This document shows, in pieces, positions 12,041-24,600 of a stretch of DNA of 64,000 bases. The notes below the pieces were generated by a model. The model was not told the DNA's origin. It worked only from the letters and a program-made list of their open reading frames with translations, and did not search any database. The position numbers and the translations under genes are program-made. Position 1 is the stretch's first letter; every line of letters begins with the position of its first letter. Where the stretch lies: the NCBI GenBank assembly GCA_024663395.1, contig JANFAH010000012.1, positions 1,116,001 to 1,180,000 on the forward strand, written 5' to 3'. This stretch comes from Pisolithus tinctorius (taxonomy: Eukaryota; Basidiomycota; Agaricomycetes; Boletales; Pisolithaceae).

Positions 12041-12481
12041 AGCACCCATTCGTTTTTTCCCGTGCCCTTGTGGCGGTCCCCCCACCTGTCAACACATTGC
12101 ATATATATCGCCCTTCACGGCGCCTGACAACGGGTGTGCTCACCTCATTCCTACGACACTTCCCATTAATACAGCTCTTCCCTCGAGCGAAAACAAAAGC
12201 CCACGGTTGTCAAGTTGGTCTACGCTATTACAAATAAGGCTAGTATCAAGCCAGGAGTTAGGTCCCTTCCGTATATAGTGCAAGGGGGGGGGACTTGTGG
12301 TAGATTCAGTCCCTACTCCTGCAACCAGTGTGAGTTGATAACCCCAAACCCCTGTAGCGAACACTGAACTGACTGTCAACGATTCAGCATGCTTCCTGCT
12401 CAAACAGAAAGCCGCTTCGTAAGTTCAGGCTGTCGCCCTGCTCATCATGAGTAAAATTCCGTGGTTCTACAACCTGCATTC
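12041..12481. other. No gene recognised
   Basis: Cytosine-rich upstream region of the small membrane ORF that follows. Contains a poly-G run near 12285. No reading frame with family resemblance was found. Confidence 0.4.
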
Positions 12482-12763
12482 ATGACCGGATTAGGCGTAC
12501 GCGCAAGAAACATCCCTGTACGAGGTGCCAGACCAGGTGTCCCTCGTGCGAAAGTTGGCATTTGGTCCGTGTTGTCCTCCAGCTTCATGGCATTTTGCAC
12601 CCTGCTCTTTTTCGCCTACCTGGTAGACTTGGCTTCTTTCATTCCGTCCCCGATGCTAGGTTTTTGCAGTGTGTTAGTTTGCTTGTTCTGTATGTACATT
12701 GTATTACTCGTGTGGGGTGCAGCCCTTGGTATTGAACTCCCAATAGAGGAAGTAGCAAAGTAA
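12482..12763 (+). CDS. Small hypothetical protein with two membrane segments
   Basis: A 93-residue frame starting at the first ATG (12482). After a basic N-terminus with RARNIPVRGARPGVPRAK, two hydrophobic stretches follow: FMAFCTLLFFAYLVDLA, then MLGFCSVLVCLFCMYIVLLVW. The tail is short and acidic (LPIEEVAK). This would be a two-helix membrane protein with a basic end facing the cytosol. I do not recognise a family. It lies inside the element A assemblage, so it could be a small cargo gene, an exon of a larger gene, or chance. The uneven amino acid composition favours real coding sequence, weakly. Confidence 0.3.
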   Translation: MTGLGVRARNIPVRGARPGVPRAKVGIWSVLSSSFMAFCTLLFFAYLVDLASFIPSPMLGFCSVLVCLFCMYIVLLVWGAALGIELPIEEVAK

Positions 12764-13982
12764 CACTATCTAGACCATATGTAAACATCACCTATGCAAA
12801 CATTTGGCAATGACAGCAATAATCAGTGTGCATAGTTTTCATTATGAATGTTTGATTCTCATTTCATATTTATTTAGGTTTGACTTCGTTATCTTGGTCA
12901 AGGTGTGATGCTGGCGACGACAATTGTCTTGTGCATTTTCTGCAATGCCCTGTGCCGACAATAACAATCTTACCATATAACATCTCCTGTTGTAGCCGAT
13001 TTTCACCACACACATGGCGGAACCTACTCGTCGCGCGAAGCGTTCCCACAACCATCTCCATCCCTACATGCATTGCCCTGGTTCGTCGTTATCAGCCTCC
13101 ACCCCATCTGCATGCTCGTGCTCCTCCTGGCTGGTCCGATGCGGCGTGATGGTCTGGGGCGCTTCTGGTAACTCTGGTGTGCAATGAAATTTGAATGCCT
13201 GATTTTTGACGAACATACGCAGCAGTTAGTGGGAGCGACGGTACTTCTACACAAGCAACACAGTATTTCAGTGCTACCTCTGGCAGTGCACTCTTGCCTT
13301 CCCTTGACACTGGTAAGTATTGTTACTACACTCAATCCACTTCACCTCAACTCAACATCGTTCCAAGATACCAATATCCAGTCTTCTGCTAGCTCAGGCA
13401 GTGAGTATCTACTTTGTTCAATCTATTTCGCCTCAATTGAATGTTGTTCCAAGATACCCAGTTGTCTTTGGTTAATCTCGAAGCCCGCATCATTAGTATA
13501 GTGTGGCGCCACTTAGCAGATTTCCAGGGGCCGATGGATGAGAAATTCTGCGATGATATTGAATGTGTAACTGCAGATGCCATTGGTTTAGCTTTTGGAA
13601 TCATGCAGAGGTGCACGAGAAGGGTAGGGCATCCTTTGTCTTGACTGTGTCTCTGCTTAGTGCTTCCTTGACAGCTTTCTGAAGTTGCTCCCCCACATAA
13701 TGACGACTCCTGCGATTCCACCCAGGTCTGTTTCTCCACCCTCCTATGTTATGTTCTATCTAAGATAATGTGCCAGCAGCAGGGGCGAACAGAATCAGTA
13801 GTGTCAAAGAAATTGTTCATTCCTGGTGCATGGTGCCAATCAGATGTCTGTTGTTAGATCAAGGTACAAATCATTATATTAGGGACGGACCAATAAGAAA
13901 AATACAGAGAAGCATGGCATTCACAACCAGGCAACTAACTCCACACAATGAGAATGCCATCATGATTGATTGATCGGAAACA
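12764..13982. other. Unassigned region, possible 5' exons of the next gene
   Basis: Open frames exist on both strands. The stretch 13441-13640 (+; NLEARIISIVWRHLADFQGP) has protein-like composition. None could be joined convincingly to a known family or to the KPPG/GRGGY gene downstream. A short direct repeat near 13325-13450 (CCTCAACTCAACATCGTTCC against CCTCAATTGAATGTTGTTCC) is visible. Confidence 0.35.
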
Positions 13983-14892
13983 ATGATGCGGGTAACAATA
14001 ACCTGCCCATCTCATAAATACTCTCATAAATTCCTCCCAGTGACTGAATCAAACCGAATCCCCATGCCTCCTGTCAGGTCGCAACACACAAGGTCTCGAT
14101 CCGTTCCCCCCCTTGTTCCCCACCCGGTGGAGATTTTACCCTTGTTATCCTCGCAGGCCGAGATGGTGTATCAGCAGGTCTGGTGTGTCATAGTGGTAGC
14201 GGAGCAAGAAATGAGCCCCATGAGCCATCAGACCTCTTTAGAGAATAGAAAGGAGCTATGTAGGGCGCAGTCACCCCAGTCCAGCCAGATGTCCACTCGG
14301 GATACACCCAAATTGCCTTGGCCACAGTCGCCCGATCAGGATACACCCAAATCGCCTCGGTCACCAAAGACAGTCAGTTTCGCCAGTGTTGATGTTGGGG
14401 AACCACGATCTTCGCCTTCACTGTCAGACTCCTCACTCACCAGCCTCGAGTCTATTGAGCTTACCACTAAAATTCGGAAACCACCCGGCGAGGTAGGCCG
14501 CCCAGGAAGGGGTGGATACAACCTTGAGGAGCACTTGCGATGGAGTGACGATGAGATGCGTAAACTCAAGGTATGTACATTGTTGACGATGTGCTTCATT
14601 AACTAAGGTAAGACCTGGCAGCGAGTCATCCACACTGCAGTGAAGAAGTATCTCGATACGACGAAAAGCAGGAGCTACCAGGATTTCAAGGCTGTTCAGA
14701 AAGTCACAGGCATTGTAGGTTATTTATTGTGTCCGGAGGGAATTTACTCACTCATTTTTGGCCAGGCAATGGTTCCTGCGACTCGAGGACTACGAGCACT
14801 GTTGGCCTGTTATCGATATGATCCACCTTCGTCTCAAGTACCTTTCATCAAGGCACCAGCAAAAGATAAGAAGAGACTCCTCACCCGAGTGA
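13983..14892 (+). CDS. KPPG/GRGGY-motif transposon-associated protein, copy A
   Basis: The frame has a Ser/Pro-rich region with short imperfect repeats (STRDTPKLPWPQSP then DQDTPKSPRSP). It ends its first exon with a distinctive block, KPPGEVGRPGRGGYNLEEHL, followed by RWSDDEMRKLK. After an intron starting at 14571, the second exon reads TWQRVIHTAVKKYLDTTKS. A third, after an intron ending near 14765, reads WFLRLEDYEHCWPVIDMIHL. The gene at 43239-44105 in element B has the same order (KPPGEPGCPSRGGYTLETEL, then an HLDTKK exon, then DLEDYSNYWPVNNMI). The two are therefore homologues and both sit beside tnp2. From memory this motif recurs in mushroom transposon-linked proteins of unknown role. 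The start codon is uncertain (13983 or an upstream exon). No catalytic motif is visible. Confidence 0.55.
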
Positions 14893-15187
14893 ACTGTCCG
14901 ACTCGAACTGTAGGTGAGTAGTCAATGTGCTGGATACAGCCAACCCCAATAACTTGTACCTTTGTGCCTAGAATCTATCATACGTGTACATCTCGCACAA
15001 ACTTACAGCTATAACCCGCATACCCACTTATATGCCCTATTGTTTAGATGACTGCACGTCATCTTGCATGTCATCTCATATGAATGTGATGACATTTTCA
15101 TTTTGGAATACTCTTTAGAGCGCGTGATAACATTGAAACTTCCACAGCACGGTTATATCAGCGGTAAGCTTACACCACCTAACAGGA
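14893..15187. other. Intergenic
   Basis: Short spacer downstream of the KPPG/GRGGY gene. No feature recognised. Confidence 0.4.
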
Positions 15188-15588
15188 GCACGTGAGCGTG
15201 AGTTGCGTTCAGTATATCAACGACGAAATTTCTCATGAACACTTTTTCCTTCTTTCCACCACCTACAGGCAAGTCACTCGTCACTTCTTAGTACTCAGCA
15301 ATCTATTAACCTTCTTCGCTCGCAGCCCACCACTTTAGTGTTAGACACCATAGTATTAGAATTAGAATTACATCAATATTAATAGTAGTCTTTGCGAAGA
15401 CGGTGCGATGCGACCATCAACGCAAAACTGATGAGTACTGTAGAATTTCAATAATATGAGTGTAGACAAAGATATAATAAAATTCATATGCCTGAGGAAG
15501 CAACAATATGACGCGGCATTCAATAAAGATAAGCACAAAGTATGCTGCTTACTTGGTTATCAATCTGACTACATACTCCAGGACCATT
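15188..15588. repeat. Foldback element, copy 3 (right arm only)
   Basis: It matches the right arms of copies 1 and 2 (GTGAGTTGCGTTCAGTATATC, CTCGCAGCCCACCACTTTAG, ATTCAATAAAGATAAGCAC) and ends at CCAGGACCATTA like copy 2. The left arm is absent, so this half cannot form the hairpin. Confidence 0.75.
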
Positions 15589-15700
15589 AATAATTATCTG
15601 CAGGTCCCTATAACCCATGACGTCGCATACCTGTCACCACACACAGGTTGGTTGCATACTAACTCTGCGTACATGTTTAATCTAATTAATTAAGCATACC
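15589..15700. repeat. Dispersed repeat flanking the foldback, copy 2 (5' part)
   Basis: CTGCAGGTCCCTATAACCCATGACG and the following bases match 11775-11820. The copy is interrupted at 15701 by the solo LTR and resumes at 16650. Confidence 0.65.
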
Positions 15701-16644
15701 TGTGAAGTACAGGTTTACCCTCAGAGTGACTGGGCTTCAAGACCGGGTGACAGGGGTTAGCCCAGGTGGCCAGAGTCAAGGCTGGAAGACAGGGCTTAAG
15801 TCCGAGTGGCCAAAGTCGAGGCCGAGAGACAGGGGCCAAGTCCGGTTGGACCGGAGTCAAGGCCGGAGGTCAGGGGCCAAGTCCAGAGGACCGGACTTAA
15901 GGCCGGGAGCACGGGAATAAGACCAGTAGCGTGGGAAACCGACCGGTCTTGGGGTGCGCACAGGGGGAAGCCAGTCTGGGGTTGGATCTACCTCCCTTGG
16001 TCTCAGCTTATGTGCTGTACCCTTATGCAAGCTGGGGAGAGGTCCGGGACAGGGGTCGGGGATAGCTTAAGGCTCAGCCTTAGCTATAGAGTAGTCTCAA
16101 GGGGTAATACAGAGTTGAGGGTAATACTAAGTTGATATTCTGACTGAGGGTGCTACGACATATGTACAGGGGTTAAATACATGAGGCCGGTCCAGGATAA
16201 CAAACATAAAGCCAGACTTGTTAATAAACTATTAGCAAGAAGATTAGCAAGAGAGTGGATAGCCATAGTGGCTGTGCCAAGGCTAATAGCCAAAGTCCGG
16301 GTGACCGGCATACCGGGGTCAGACACAGGATTTGTACAGTAAGCAAAAGTCAGATGAACGGGCTAGACTAAATATAGTACAAACAAAGGGAAACAGACCG
16401 GAGTTATGTCCGGGTGACCCGGACATAGACCTAGGAGGACCGGGGTGGAGCAGCGCAAGGCTGGGAGGCCGAAACGGACCGGAGATAGGGGTAAAACACC
16501 GGACTTGAGTTATGCAGGCCGGAGTTGAGTTACCTAGGGCCAGGATTGGGTTGTCTAGGCTGGACCAGGGCCGGAGTTGACCGGAGTTAGGGGCTAGGGG
16601 TCCGGACTGGGCTGAGTCTGAGTCCAAGAGTCATGGATATGACA
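15701..16644. mobile_element. Solo LTR, 944 bp, with 5-bp target duplication
   Basis: It starts TGTGAAGTACAGG and ends GGATATGACA (TG...CA). It is bounded on both sides by the direct repeat ATACC (15696-15700 and 16645-16649). Removing it restores a continuous match to the repeat at 11800-11960. The interior is a degenerate array of CCGG-centred words (GACCGG, GGCCGG, CCGGAGT, TCCGG). No coding frame of interest. The length suggests a Ty3/gypsy-type LTR, but this is inferred. Confidence 0.85.
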
Positions 16645-16840
16645 ATACCTAGGTCTTGCTACCTTTTTAGTGGCCATCATGGTGATAATTTTTTATTGTT
16701 TTCCAATCTGAATGCATTTCCAAACCGCTTGACGACCAATTGACAAGGTCACGAAGCTAGAAACCCAACGTCGTCAAGACGCGCATGAGTGAGTCCAATG
16801 TTAATCCAAATATGGTTTCAATCCATATTGTCTAACATCT
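16645..16840. repeat. Dispersed repeat flanking the foldback, copy 2 (3' part)
   Basis: TAGTGGCCATCATGGTGATAATTTTTTATTG and the following AAGCTAGAAACCCAA block match 11868-12030 with point differences. Confidence 0.65.
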
Positions 16841-17291
16841 ACCATATTCAATTCATCAATAGATCATTGTAGGACTACATTCATTTTATAGTTGTGTATC
16901 GACCAGTGGCAGTTGTTCTTATGCTACTCCATAGTGCCAGCCTGTCAGCAGCCTTGTTCTCAACTCATGTATGCTGACGAATTTTCTTTATATAGGATCT
17001 TGTTTTTCATGATGCATGAATCGTAGCGGAGGATGAACAGCGCTTGGCAGGGTCTGTGTTTCATCGCAAGTATGTACCGGTCAATGACAATTTGTCTTGT
17101 TCTTCTTCTCATTCTAGGATATAAAAGCAACTGCAGCCTGCCCAGTCTTGGCCATTGCCTGTACTTGTTCTTGTGCTGTGACACAGATATTCCTCTACTG
17201 CTTCATTTGTGAGCTCACTGTCTATCGTTCTAGGTATGACTACATAGTGGCATATGTGAATGTTGTACTAATACAATTACAGGTTGCTGTT
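16841..17291. other. 5' region of the tnp2 relic
   Basis: No independent gene is recognised. It probably contains the promoter and untranslated leader of the transposase gene, and an AG acceptor lies just before 17292. Confidence 0.4.
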
Positions 17292-20200
17292 ATGCCTGCC
17301 TCACCCATCCTGAAGTGGTGCACCTGTGAAGAATGCGTCAGGGAAAATGGCAGGGGTGTTCTCATGGACTCCCATCGTTTGTCGCTGCATCTGAAACACA
17401 TAAAACAGCGAAGTGAATCCCCTCGAGCAGACCCCCATACCCACTGAACACTACCTCGTGCTCTAGATAGAACTCTTCTGGAACATGTACTTGAATCATC
17501 AGAATTAGCCTCTCCTTCAGATGCCCTAGCTAGCCATTTAGTGGCTCTTACCATCACCGACGATGGTCCGAACTCCATGTCCCGTGCTTCTAAAATGTGG
17601 AACTCCCGTGAGGAATTCCAGCAGATGGGAGCCACTGCTGACATCCTGGCTGGTCCACAAAACCCTATTTCTATCACTTCCAGTATCACCCAATCTCTCC
17701 ACCGTCTCATGAATACATCGAGCTTCTCCTGCACCCCCACGAGTGCTCAGCCACCATTATCGACTGCCAAAGCCATTCCACACGATACCCGTCCTCAGAT
17801 CAGGAATGTTCATCAGCAAACTAGCAGGGCTATGAAGGTTTTATCAAATATTGACTCCTGAATACAAAGATGTTCCCGCCTTCTGCTGGATGGACAAAGT
17901 TTTACTACCATCAGCAGAGAACTTAGTCTGCTCCGCCAGGCAACCAACGACATAAAGTGCCGTGCCAATTGCATAGTTGCGCGCAAGAGAGTGGTCATCG
18001 AAACTATGGATGAGCTAGAATCCATACTCAAAAGTAGGCCTGTGACACCATCCCCTGAAGACTTTCAGCCTGTACCTTTCGTGGCCGGTGTGTAGTGATT
18101 CTAGCCCTAGCCCTAGCTCTGAACTCAAGGTGACATTTCTGGCAGATGACCAATATTGCTCTCCCGTCAATCATATGGACACTATCGCACAAGTCACACT
18201 GGTCATTGGCGTCATCTGCAGTATAGTAATGGATGTCGGTACTCAGGCAGGCAACTTTATCATGAACGCCCTTTCCCTTCTACTGTTCCTCGCCTTCAAG
18301 GATACCAGTGGACAGCTTAGTGTCTCTCATGAAAACATCCTCACACAAATCCCATTGTCTATCACCAGCGCCCTTGGCAAATTCAAGCTCATGGGTAACA
18401 CCATTCCTTATGCTATCTGCAGTTGTCATTGTACATATGCACCAACATATGCAAATGACTCCAAGATCGCAAGTTACCCCCCCCACTGTACCAATCGTCC
18501 TACACCTGAGACTGTCTGTGGTGAACCGCTGCTGGACGAACGTTCTGATGGTCAGCTTCATCCCAAGAAAGTTTTTCTGTACCATGACTTCAAAGACTAC
18601 CTCGCCAGCCTCCTTTCCCGTCGCGACATCGAAATTATGATGGACACAGCTTGCGATGACCTCGCAAAGTCGCTCCACTTGTCACCACCTCGCTTTGTCA
18701 CGAATCCCTTTGAAGCTGAGTTCCTCTGCCAGTTTACAGGTCCCCAACCAGGTAAACTCTTCGTTGACAGGGGAGATGAAGGCCGCTATGCTTTTGTGCT
18801 ACATGTCGATTTCTTCAACCCAGAGGGGATGCGTCAGCATGGGGCGACCGTATCTTCAGGAATCATATCCATGGCTTGCCTTAATTAACCGCTGGACATC
18901 CACTACAAGCCAGAAAACCTATACTTAGCTGGTACGTTCTCATTCACAAGAGTGTCCGGAGAATGAACACTCATGTTCAGCAGGTATTATTCCTGGCCCG
19001 AAACAGCCATCCCTAGAAAAACTTAATCATTACATATGTCCCTTGATCGACGACTTGCTCGTTGCTTGGGAATGTGGCATCCGCTTCTCAAAAACAGCTA
19101 AATTCCCTGATGGTCAGGTCACTTGCAGTGCCATTGCACTCATCGTGTGTGATCTTCCTGCTGCTCGTCATCTGGCAGCACTCACTGGCGTCGGCAGCCA
19201 CTTTTTCTGCAGTGTGTGCGATTGCTATCATAAGAATAACTATGGTAGAGTTGACCGTGAGCATTGGGCTCCCCGGGATCGAGATAAACTTCGTTTTCAT
19301 GCTGAGCAATGGTGGGATGCAGTCTCATCTGCAGACTGAGAGCGACTCTTCAAAGATCATGGTGTACGCTACTCGGAACTTTGGCGTCTTCCTTACTGGG
19401 ATCCCACATGTCAACTCGTCATCGATTCAATGCATTGCATTCTGGAGGGGCTGGTCCAACACCACATACACACTCTGTTGGGGTTATCTACAGAAGATTC
19501 AGTGACAACAACCTCGAAATTCCCTGCCTTCCACCATGACTTCATCCAAGCTGACCCAACCACTACCTCGCTGACTCAGAAGGAAATCATTCAAGTATCT
19601 GTGATTCATACACTGCTCGTTTCTCCGATATCTTCACAAGACACACCTCTGGCTTCAGCATTCACAACTCTTCAGGAATCACTCTACTGCAAAAACTTCA
19701 ACGCACTCAAATTTGTCTGTCAGAGTCTGGGCTGTGCACCATTGAAGACCGGCAGAGTGTATAAGATTGCTTATGCCAAAGCTTTAGTTGAATGGGTGAG
19801 GTGTCGTCTTTCTTCCACAAAGATTGCAATTGTTTATAGTCTTCTTAGCACCAAACGATGCCATTGTTTTCCAGCGTGCAAAAGCATGTACGAGATCGCT
19901 ATGACACAACAAAGATCTTAGGTTGCATCCGCAATGTTATACGGAACACAGTACTGCCATTGTGGTTCAGTTCAGCGCCAGCTAACTTTGGCCATCCATC
20001 CGCTGGAACAATTAAAGCAGATGAGTGGCGGACACTCATCACTGTTCATATCCCTCTTGCCCTCATCAGCTTGTGGGGAGCACCTGATGTCGATGAACTG
20101 AAGCCAGGTGACAAGTTTATTCTGGATCATACTATGGACCTCGTTTCCCTGGTCAACATCGCATGCTCCTGGATAATGAGTACTCAAAGGGCTAATGCAT

Positions 20201-21113
20201 ACTGCTCGTACATTGCACGTTATGTCGGGAACCTGAAACAAGTACATCCAACATTCAACTTGCATCCAAATCATCATGCTGCCTTTCATATATATGACTA
20301 CCTTATCCTTTTTGGACCCGTCCATTCATGGTGGACCTTTCCTTTCAAGTGCTTAATCGGTGTTCTCCAGCGTCTCCCCACCAACCACAAATCCGGTGAG
20401 TCAAACAATGTCAATTTCGGGAAGACATTATCCTCATTTCATACAGGTGAATTGGAGGCAACAATGCTACATTCCTATCTCAGGGGTGCACGCCTCCGCA
20501 GCTGGCTCTCCCGCCCAGATTGTCCCAATGCAGTCCAAGAATGCAAGGTCCTCTTAGATCATGCTTATGGCAATGACAATGAATACGACTCTGATTGTTC
20601 CCAGACGAGGAAGTCAACCGCTACCCCTCCAGACCTGTACAACTTGATTCATAAACAGGATGTGATGCTGCAGGCCCATATCAGATATGGCGGAGTGGTC
20701 TATAGCTGCATTGCCACTCATGTAGGAAACTCTCTGATTATGTTTCACCCATCAGGTGATGGATTTCACTTCTGGTTCCTGTGGTACTTGCTCTGATTCA
20801 CCTGTCAGGCAACCGATCTTTGCCTCCAGTTCCTGCGAGCATCAAATACATATACAAACAGGATGGATGGTCCACATTTGCTGTCTGCCAGCAGTGTCCC
20901 CTGGTTTTGAACAAAGGCACAAATGACCCCTTTGCATGCTACCCACATTTCCCAGCAAAGACCTACAGCCGCATGCTTTCCACAACACTGGAGAAAGTCG
21001 AGGTATCATGGGTTATGAGTCACTGCGCACAGTGGCCGATATCTGATGACCGTGTTGTCATTCTTACGTTGAGTCGAGTGAGTGAAGCTCTGTCTCATGC
21101 CACTCTGATTTGA
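17292..21113 (+). pseudogene. tnp2: Tnp2-type (CACTA/EnSpm-like) transposase, copy A
   Basis: The N-terminal exon opens MPASPILKWCTCEECVREN, a CxCxxC zinc-binding-like motif followed by GxxxxxxxxxxxH. The central and C-terminal exons show the conserved Tnp2 blocks: RYAFVLHVDFFNPEGMRQHG, ISMACLN, LAGIIPGPKQPSLENLNHYI, CDLPAARHLAALTGVGSHFF with CSVCDCYHKNNYGRV, YWDPTCQLVIDSMHCILEGL, and FGPVHSWWTFPFKCLIGVLQ. The conserved acidic residues of the catalytic fold lie in the VDFFNPEG and IDSMH blocks. The protein would catalyse excision and insertion of its own element. Broken: stops follow PHTH (17446) and NIDS (near 17860), and frame changes follow. The homologous copy in element B lies at 37735-41416 on the other strand. 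This copy still has many CpGs, unlike copy B. Confidence 0.8.
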
Positions 21114-21689
21114 CTGTTGAATTCTTGCAATGATAGGACTGACAAATGTCAAGGCATCATGGAAAAAAATTTGTAGGATCTACTTAGGGAAATATGATGA
21201 CCATGTAACAATAGCTACAATAATTATAGGATGATCATGCTGGGTGACTGTTTTGCGACGACAGGGCGATCATTGGGCGATGAACAGGTGACTGTCAGGC
21301 GATTAGTATAGACAGTGGCGAAACTTCAAGTGCAAGCATGTGTAGGAACACTAATTCTAGACTTGAAGTAAAATCTGTTACTGGAATTTTGGCAGCACTT
21401 CGTGTATTGTCAGTTATGCAAATTAGGACAAAACTTAAAGTTTCACCCTGCACTGCACGTGTTGACATAACTTCCTATCTTGGACAACATCTGCTATTCA
21501 TCCATACTTATTGTTTACACAATGATTAGATGTTCGCTCTGACTTCAAACCTGAGCAAACGTGTAGAAAAGGATCTAAACTTCAAGTATGGATTTTTTCA
21601 GTATGCCATCACAAACTCTAAGTGTGAGATTGACGTATTGTATTACATATAACAGGGTACTATATAGTGGAAAACTCGCTGTGTCAGTG
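21114..21689. mobile_element. Probable right terminal region of element A
   Basis: A non-coding stretch rich in ACTTCAAG/CTTGAAGT-type words in both orientations (for example AAACTTCAAGTG, AGACTTGAAGT, GACTTCAAACC, AAACTTCAAGT) and GGCGATGAACAGGTGACTGTCAGGCGA words. The same two word types fill the terminal repeats of element B. It ends where the 3.1-kb host inverted repeat begins, so the element edge is probably close to 21690. No matching left terminus is in the window. Confidence 0.5.
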
Positions 21690-24600
21690 GCTTGTTCTGT
21701 GCTGATTTAGTACACTGTGCTGCTCTACAAACCCACTTCGAACCCATAAAGTAACAGCGTGTGGACTACGCTGCTGTTCAGGAGGGAACGTGTTTTGTTT
21801 ATCTGGGTAAGCCATCACTTCAGACATCCACATGTCTAGGATATCCTCATCACTCGGCTTGCGTGCATAACTGAAACACTCGGTGAGACTGTATGATGCT
21901 GCTATCCTCCTGTGTCGTCTATGCACACTTGCAGACGTCAGATCGTATGTGGTAACGACGTTCTAGGTTTATCCAAGTTTGTCTGTCTCTCCAATCTCTC
22001 GAAAACTGATCTGCCCGTCGCCTTAGATTCGATCCCCTCTGCCCTATCGAGTCCTCATGGTAATGCCATTCAGACACATGGAGTATGCGTGTATGGGTAA
22101 TTCTGTAACGGCACATCTACTCGTCACACGCAAGCTATGTCCTCCCCCGAGCCACATTTTGATTCGGCGGAATTGGAAATGTCCGGCGTTCAGCAACTGC
22201 GACTTGCTCCCTGCTGGTATTTCCCACTATTACTATCAAGTGACGCCGTGTGGGATTGTGGGTTGGGCCACTTGGTAATGAAGCCCTATGGACATATCTC
22301 CCTTTCCATCTTTCTGGATATCCACAAGATTACTGGTACACGTGCCCAGGACATCCTGACGCCGGCGAGAGATTCGCTGGATGCCTGTCTGTATCCACAA
22401 CGTTAGAACTTGCAGGCACCTATAGATTGTACAAGATCAGATAGGCCTGACTGCGTGTGGAGCTGTCATTAAAGTTATTCAAGCTTTTCTGTGGAAATGG
22501 AAGTCCAATATCCCCTCTGGTTAACAGGTGTGCGTCTATGTTCTTTTGAAACGCTATCCGAGATCTGTTGCTCCACGTGTCCTCACCCACAAGACTTGGC
22601 CATCACAGCATGCAGGTTTTTGCAATTAATTTTACTTATCAATTTTACTTATCTCGGCAGGCATTTTACGCCGTCGTACGTGATCGGGAATTGGTGCGGT
22701 TCAGGGCTCTTTCTGTCAACCGCGAGTTCACATTTGGTTGGGACCAACACGTCGGAATTCCTATCCCTTGCGTTACATACCTATAAATTATCTGAACTCT
22801 TGAACCAGGAAACGCAGGTTGGTCCCTCGTCGATTCTATCCCCGTCGCTGATATGTCCGTCGATATTAATGACCTTGGTCTACCTTTTTGTGGTGACGTT
22901 CTCTCACTCAATGCTGAAAGTCCAAAGGAGAATGCCACTTCCAAGTCTCAAGAACTCGCATTTAACGTCCATGATCCTGTTCCCCCTTATCAGCCACCGT
23001 CCGAGGAAGTATTGAAGGTCGTTAACGATACGATCAAGTCCCCTCAAGCCAAGTTAGAACTTCAAAAAGCAGTCAGAGACCTGGGAGACTCCGCTTACTC
23101 TATTGAAGTATGTTTCAACAACGTCGCTAACGGTCTCCACGAGGCCCAAAGGTGCGGCACGAAAGCGCAAAAACAGAGTATGAAGAAACTTTCCGATCGG
23201 TGGAAGATGCATCACAAGGTCAACTTTCCATGTTGTTCATTAACTTCGTCCCTGTCTCACTATGGTCCGTAGGAGTACATCCGCCTCCTATGGGAATCGC
23301 GTCGTGTTGCCGGGCATGCTCGTGCAACTGCAAATGGTGAGTGGGGTACTTCGTCTATCATTGTCTCTGGTGTCTTATTTATTGTTCCTAGATTTCGCTG
23401 GTGACTTCTTAAATCTGATGGCTGCCACCAATGTCACGCTTCCTGAAAAGAAAGAAGAAATTCAGGCATACCGCAAGGTATGGGAGTTCGCTGACATGCA
23501 TATTAGCACGTACCCATGCTTCGTTCCTGCCATGTAGCAACTACAGGATGATGTGAAGAATTCCTCAAACCTTTCACAGGGCTTTTACGATCTGCGAAAT
23601 GATGTAGATCGTTTCCAGGACGATGTAGTGGCATTTCTGCAGTCCAGTCGTCAACTAGAAGCTCGAGTTGAGGATCTAAGGGTAAACCTGGATAAAATTA
23701 AAAAGGAGATCTCTCGGTATGTCTATCTATGCACATGATGCACTCCATACTGAACAAACTGGTCTCCGTAGACTGACTAAGCGGGTATGTTCCATTGATG
23801 CCGTTAATCATCGTAACAATAGTAAACTTTTTCAAGGCTTTCGTTGATGCCACGGCCCTTGTTGGCCTTGGAGGTGTTGCAGCAGGTGGCGTTGCAATTG
23901 GTATATTGTGCCCACTTCTGTGGATTGGTGCCGCTGTATGAATTACTCCTCTTGCGGTGTGCATCTCTGTCACTTAAAACTGAACGCCGTGCCAGGTGGC
24001 AATGTATCAAGCAGTCAGAAAAGGCATAGCGATAGCACAGACGATTCGGGATCGGAATGGTGTGTACCGTTAACTCACAATTGTCTATTTTCTCATGAAA
24101 TCACCCCGCAGCAAAGACTGCAGAGTTGGCAAGGCTGCAGAAAGAACTTGAAAAACAGAGACAAGCCATGGAAGGAATGGTCAAAATTCAAACTATCCTT
24201 GATCCCTTGAAATCCGACATGGAGTTGATCAAGGAGAAACTGGTCGTTTTCGGAAAAATCTGGCAATTGGTGAGTGTTCTTGACCATATACATGATGACA
24301 CTTGACTCAAGTTCACGATGAGATTCATACGGATCTCAACGAGATCGAAAGAAGTCTTGAACTCACAACTAGCAGTGCCGGTGCCAAAATGGTTCGTTCT
24401 ATCTTCGTTAGACAAAAGACCAGAGCTAACTTCGTTGCCCACAGTTCCAAACGCGGCTCCAGACAGTTTCGACTATATACCGGGCACTCGCGGATGCTCT
24501 TTACCAATATGAGACCAACGTCCACATCCAGAATGTCGCTAAGCTCCAGAACTGATCATCCTTTTTGATTTTCACCTCTTTGATACATGCATGTACTATA

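Noticed and set aside
17292..21113. KDZ-type transposase as identity of the A and B transposases
   Set aside because: The DFFNPEG, CDLPAA, SMHCILEGL and FGPVH blocks fit Tnp2 (CACTA/EnSpm) proteins better.
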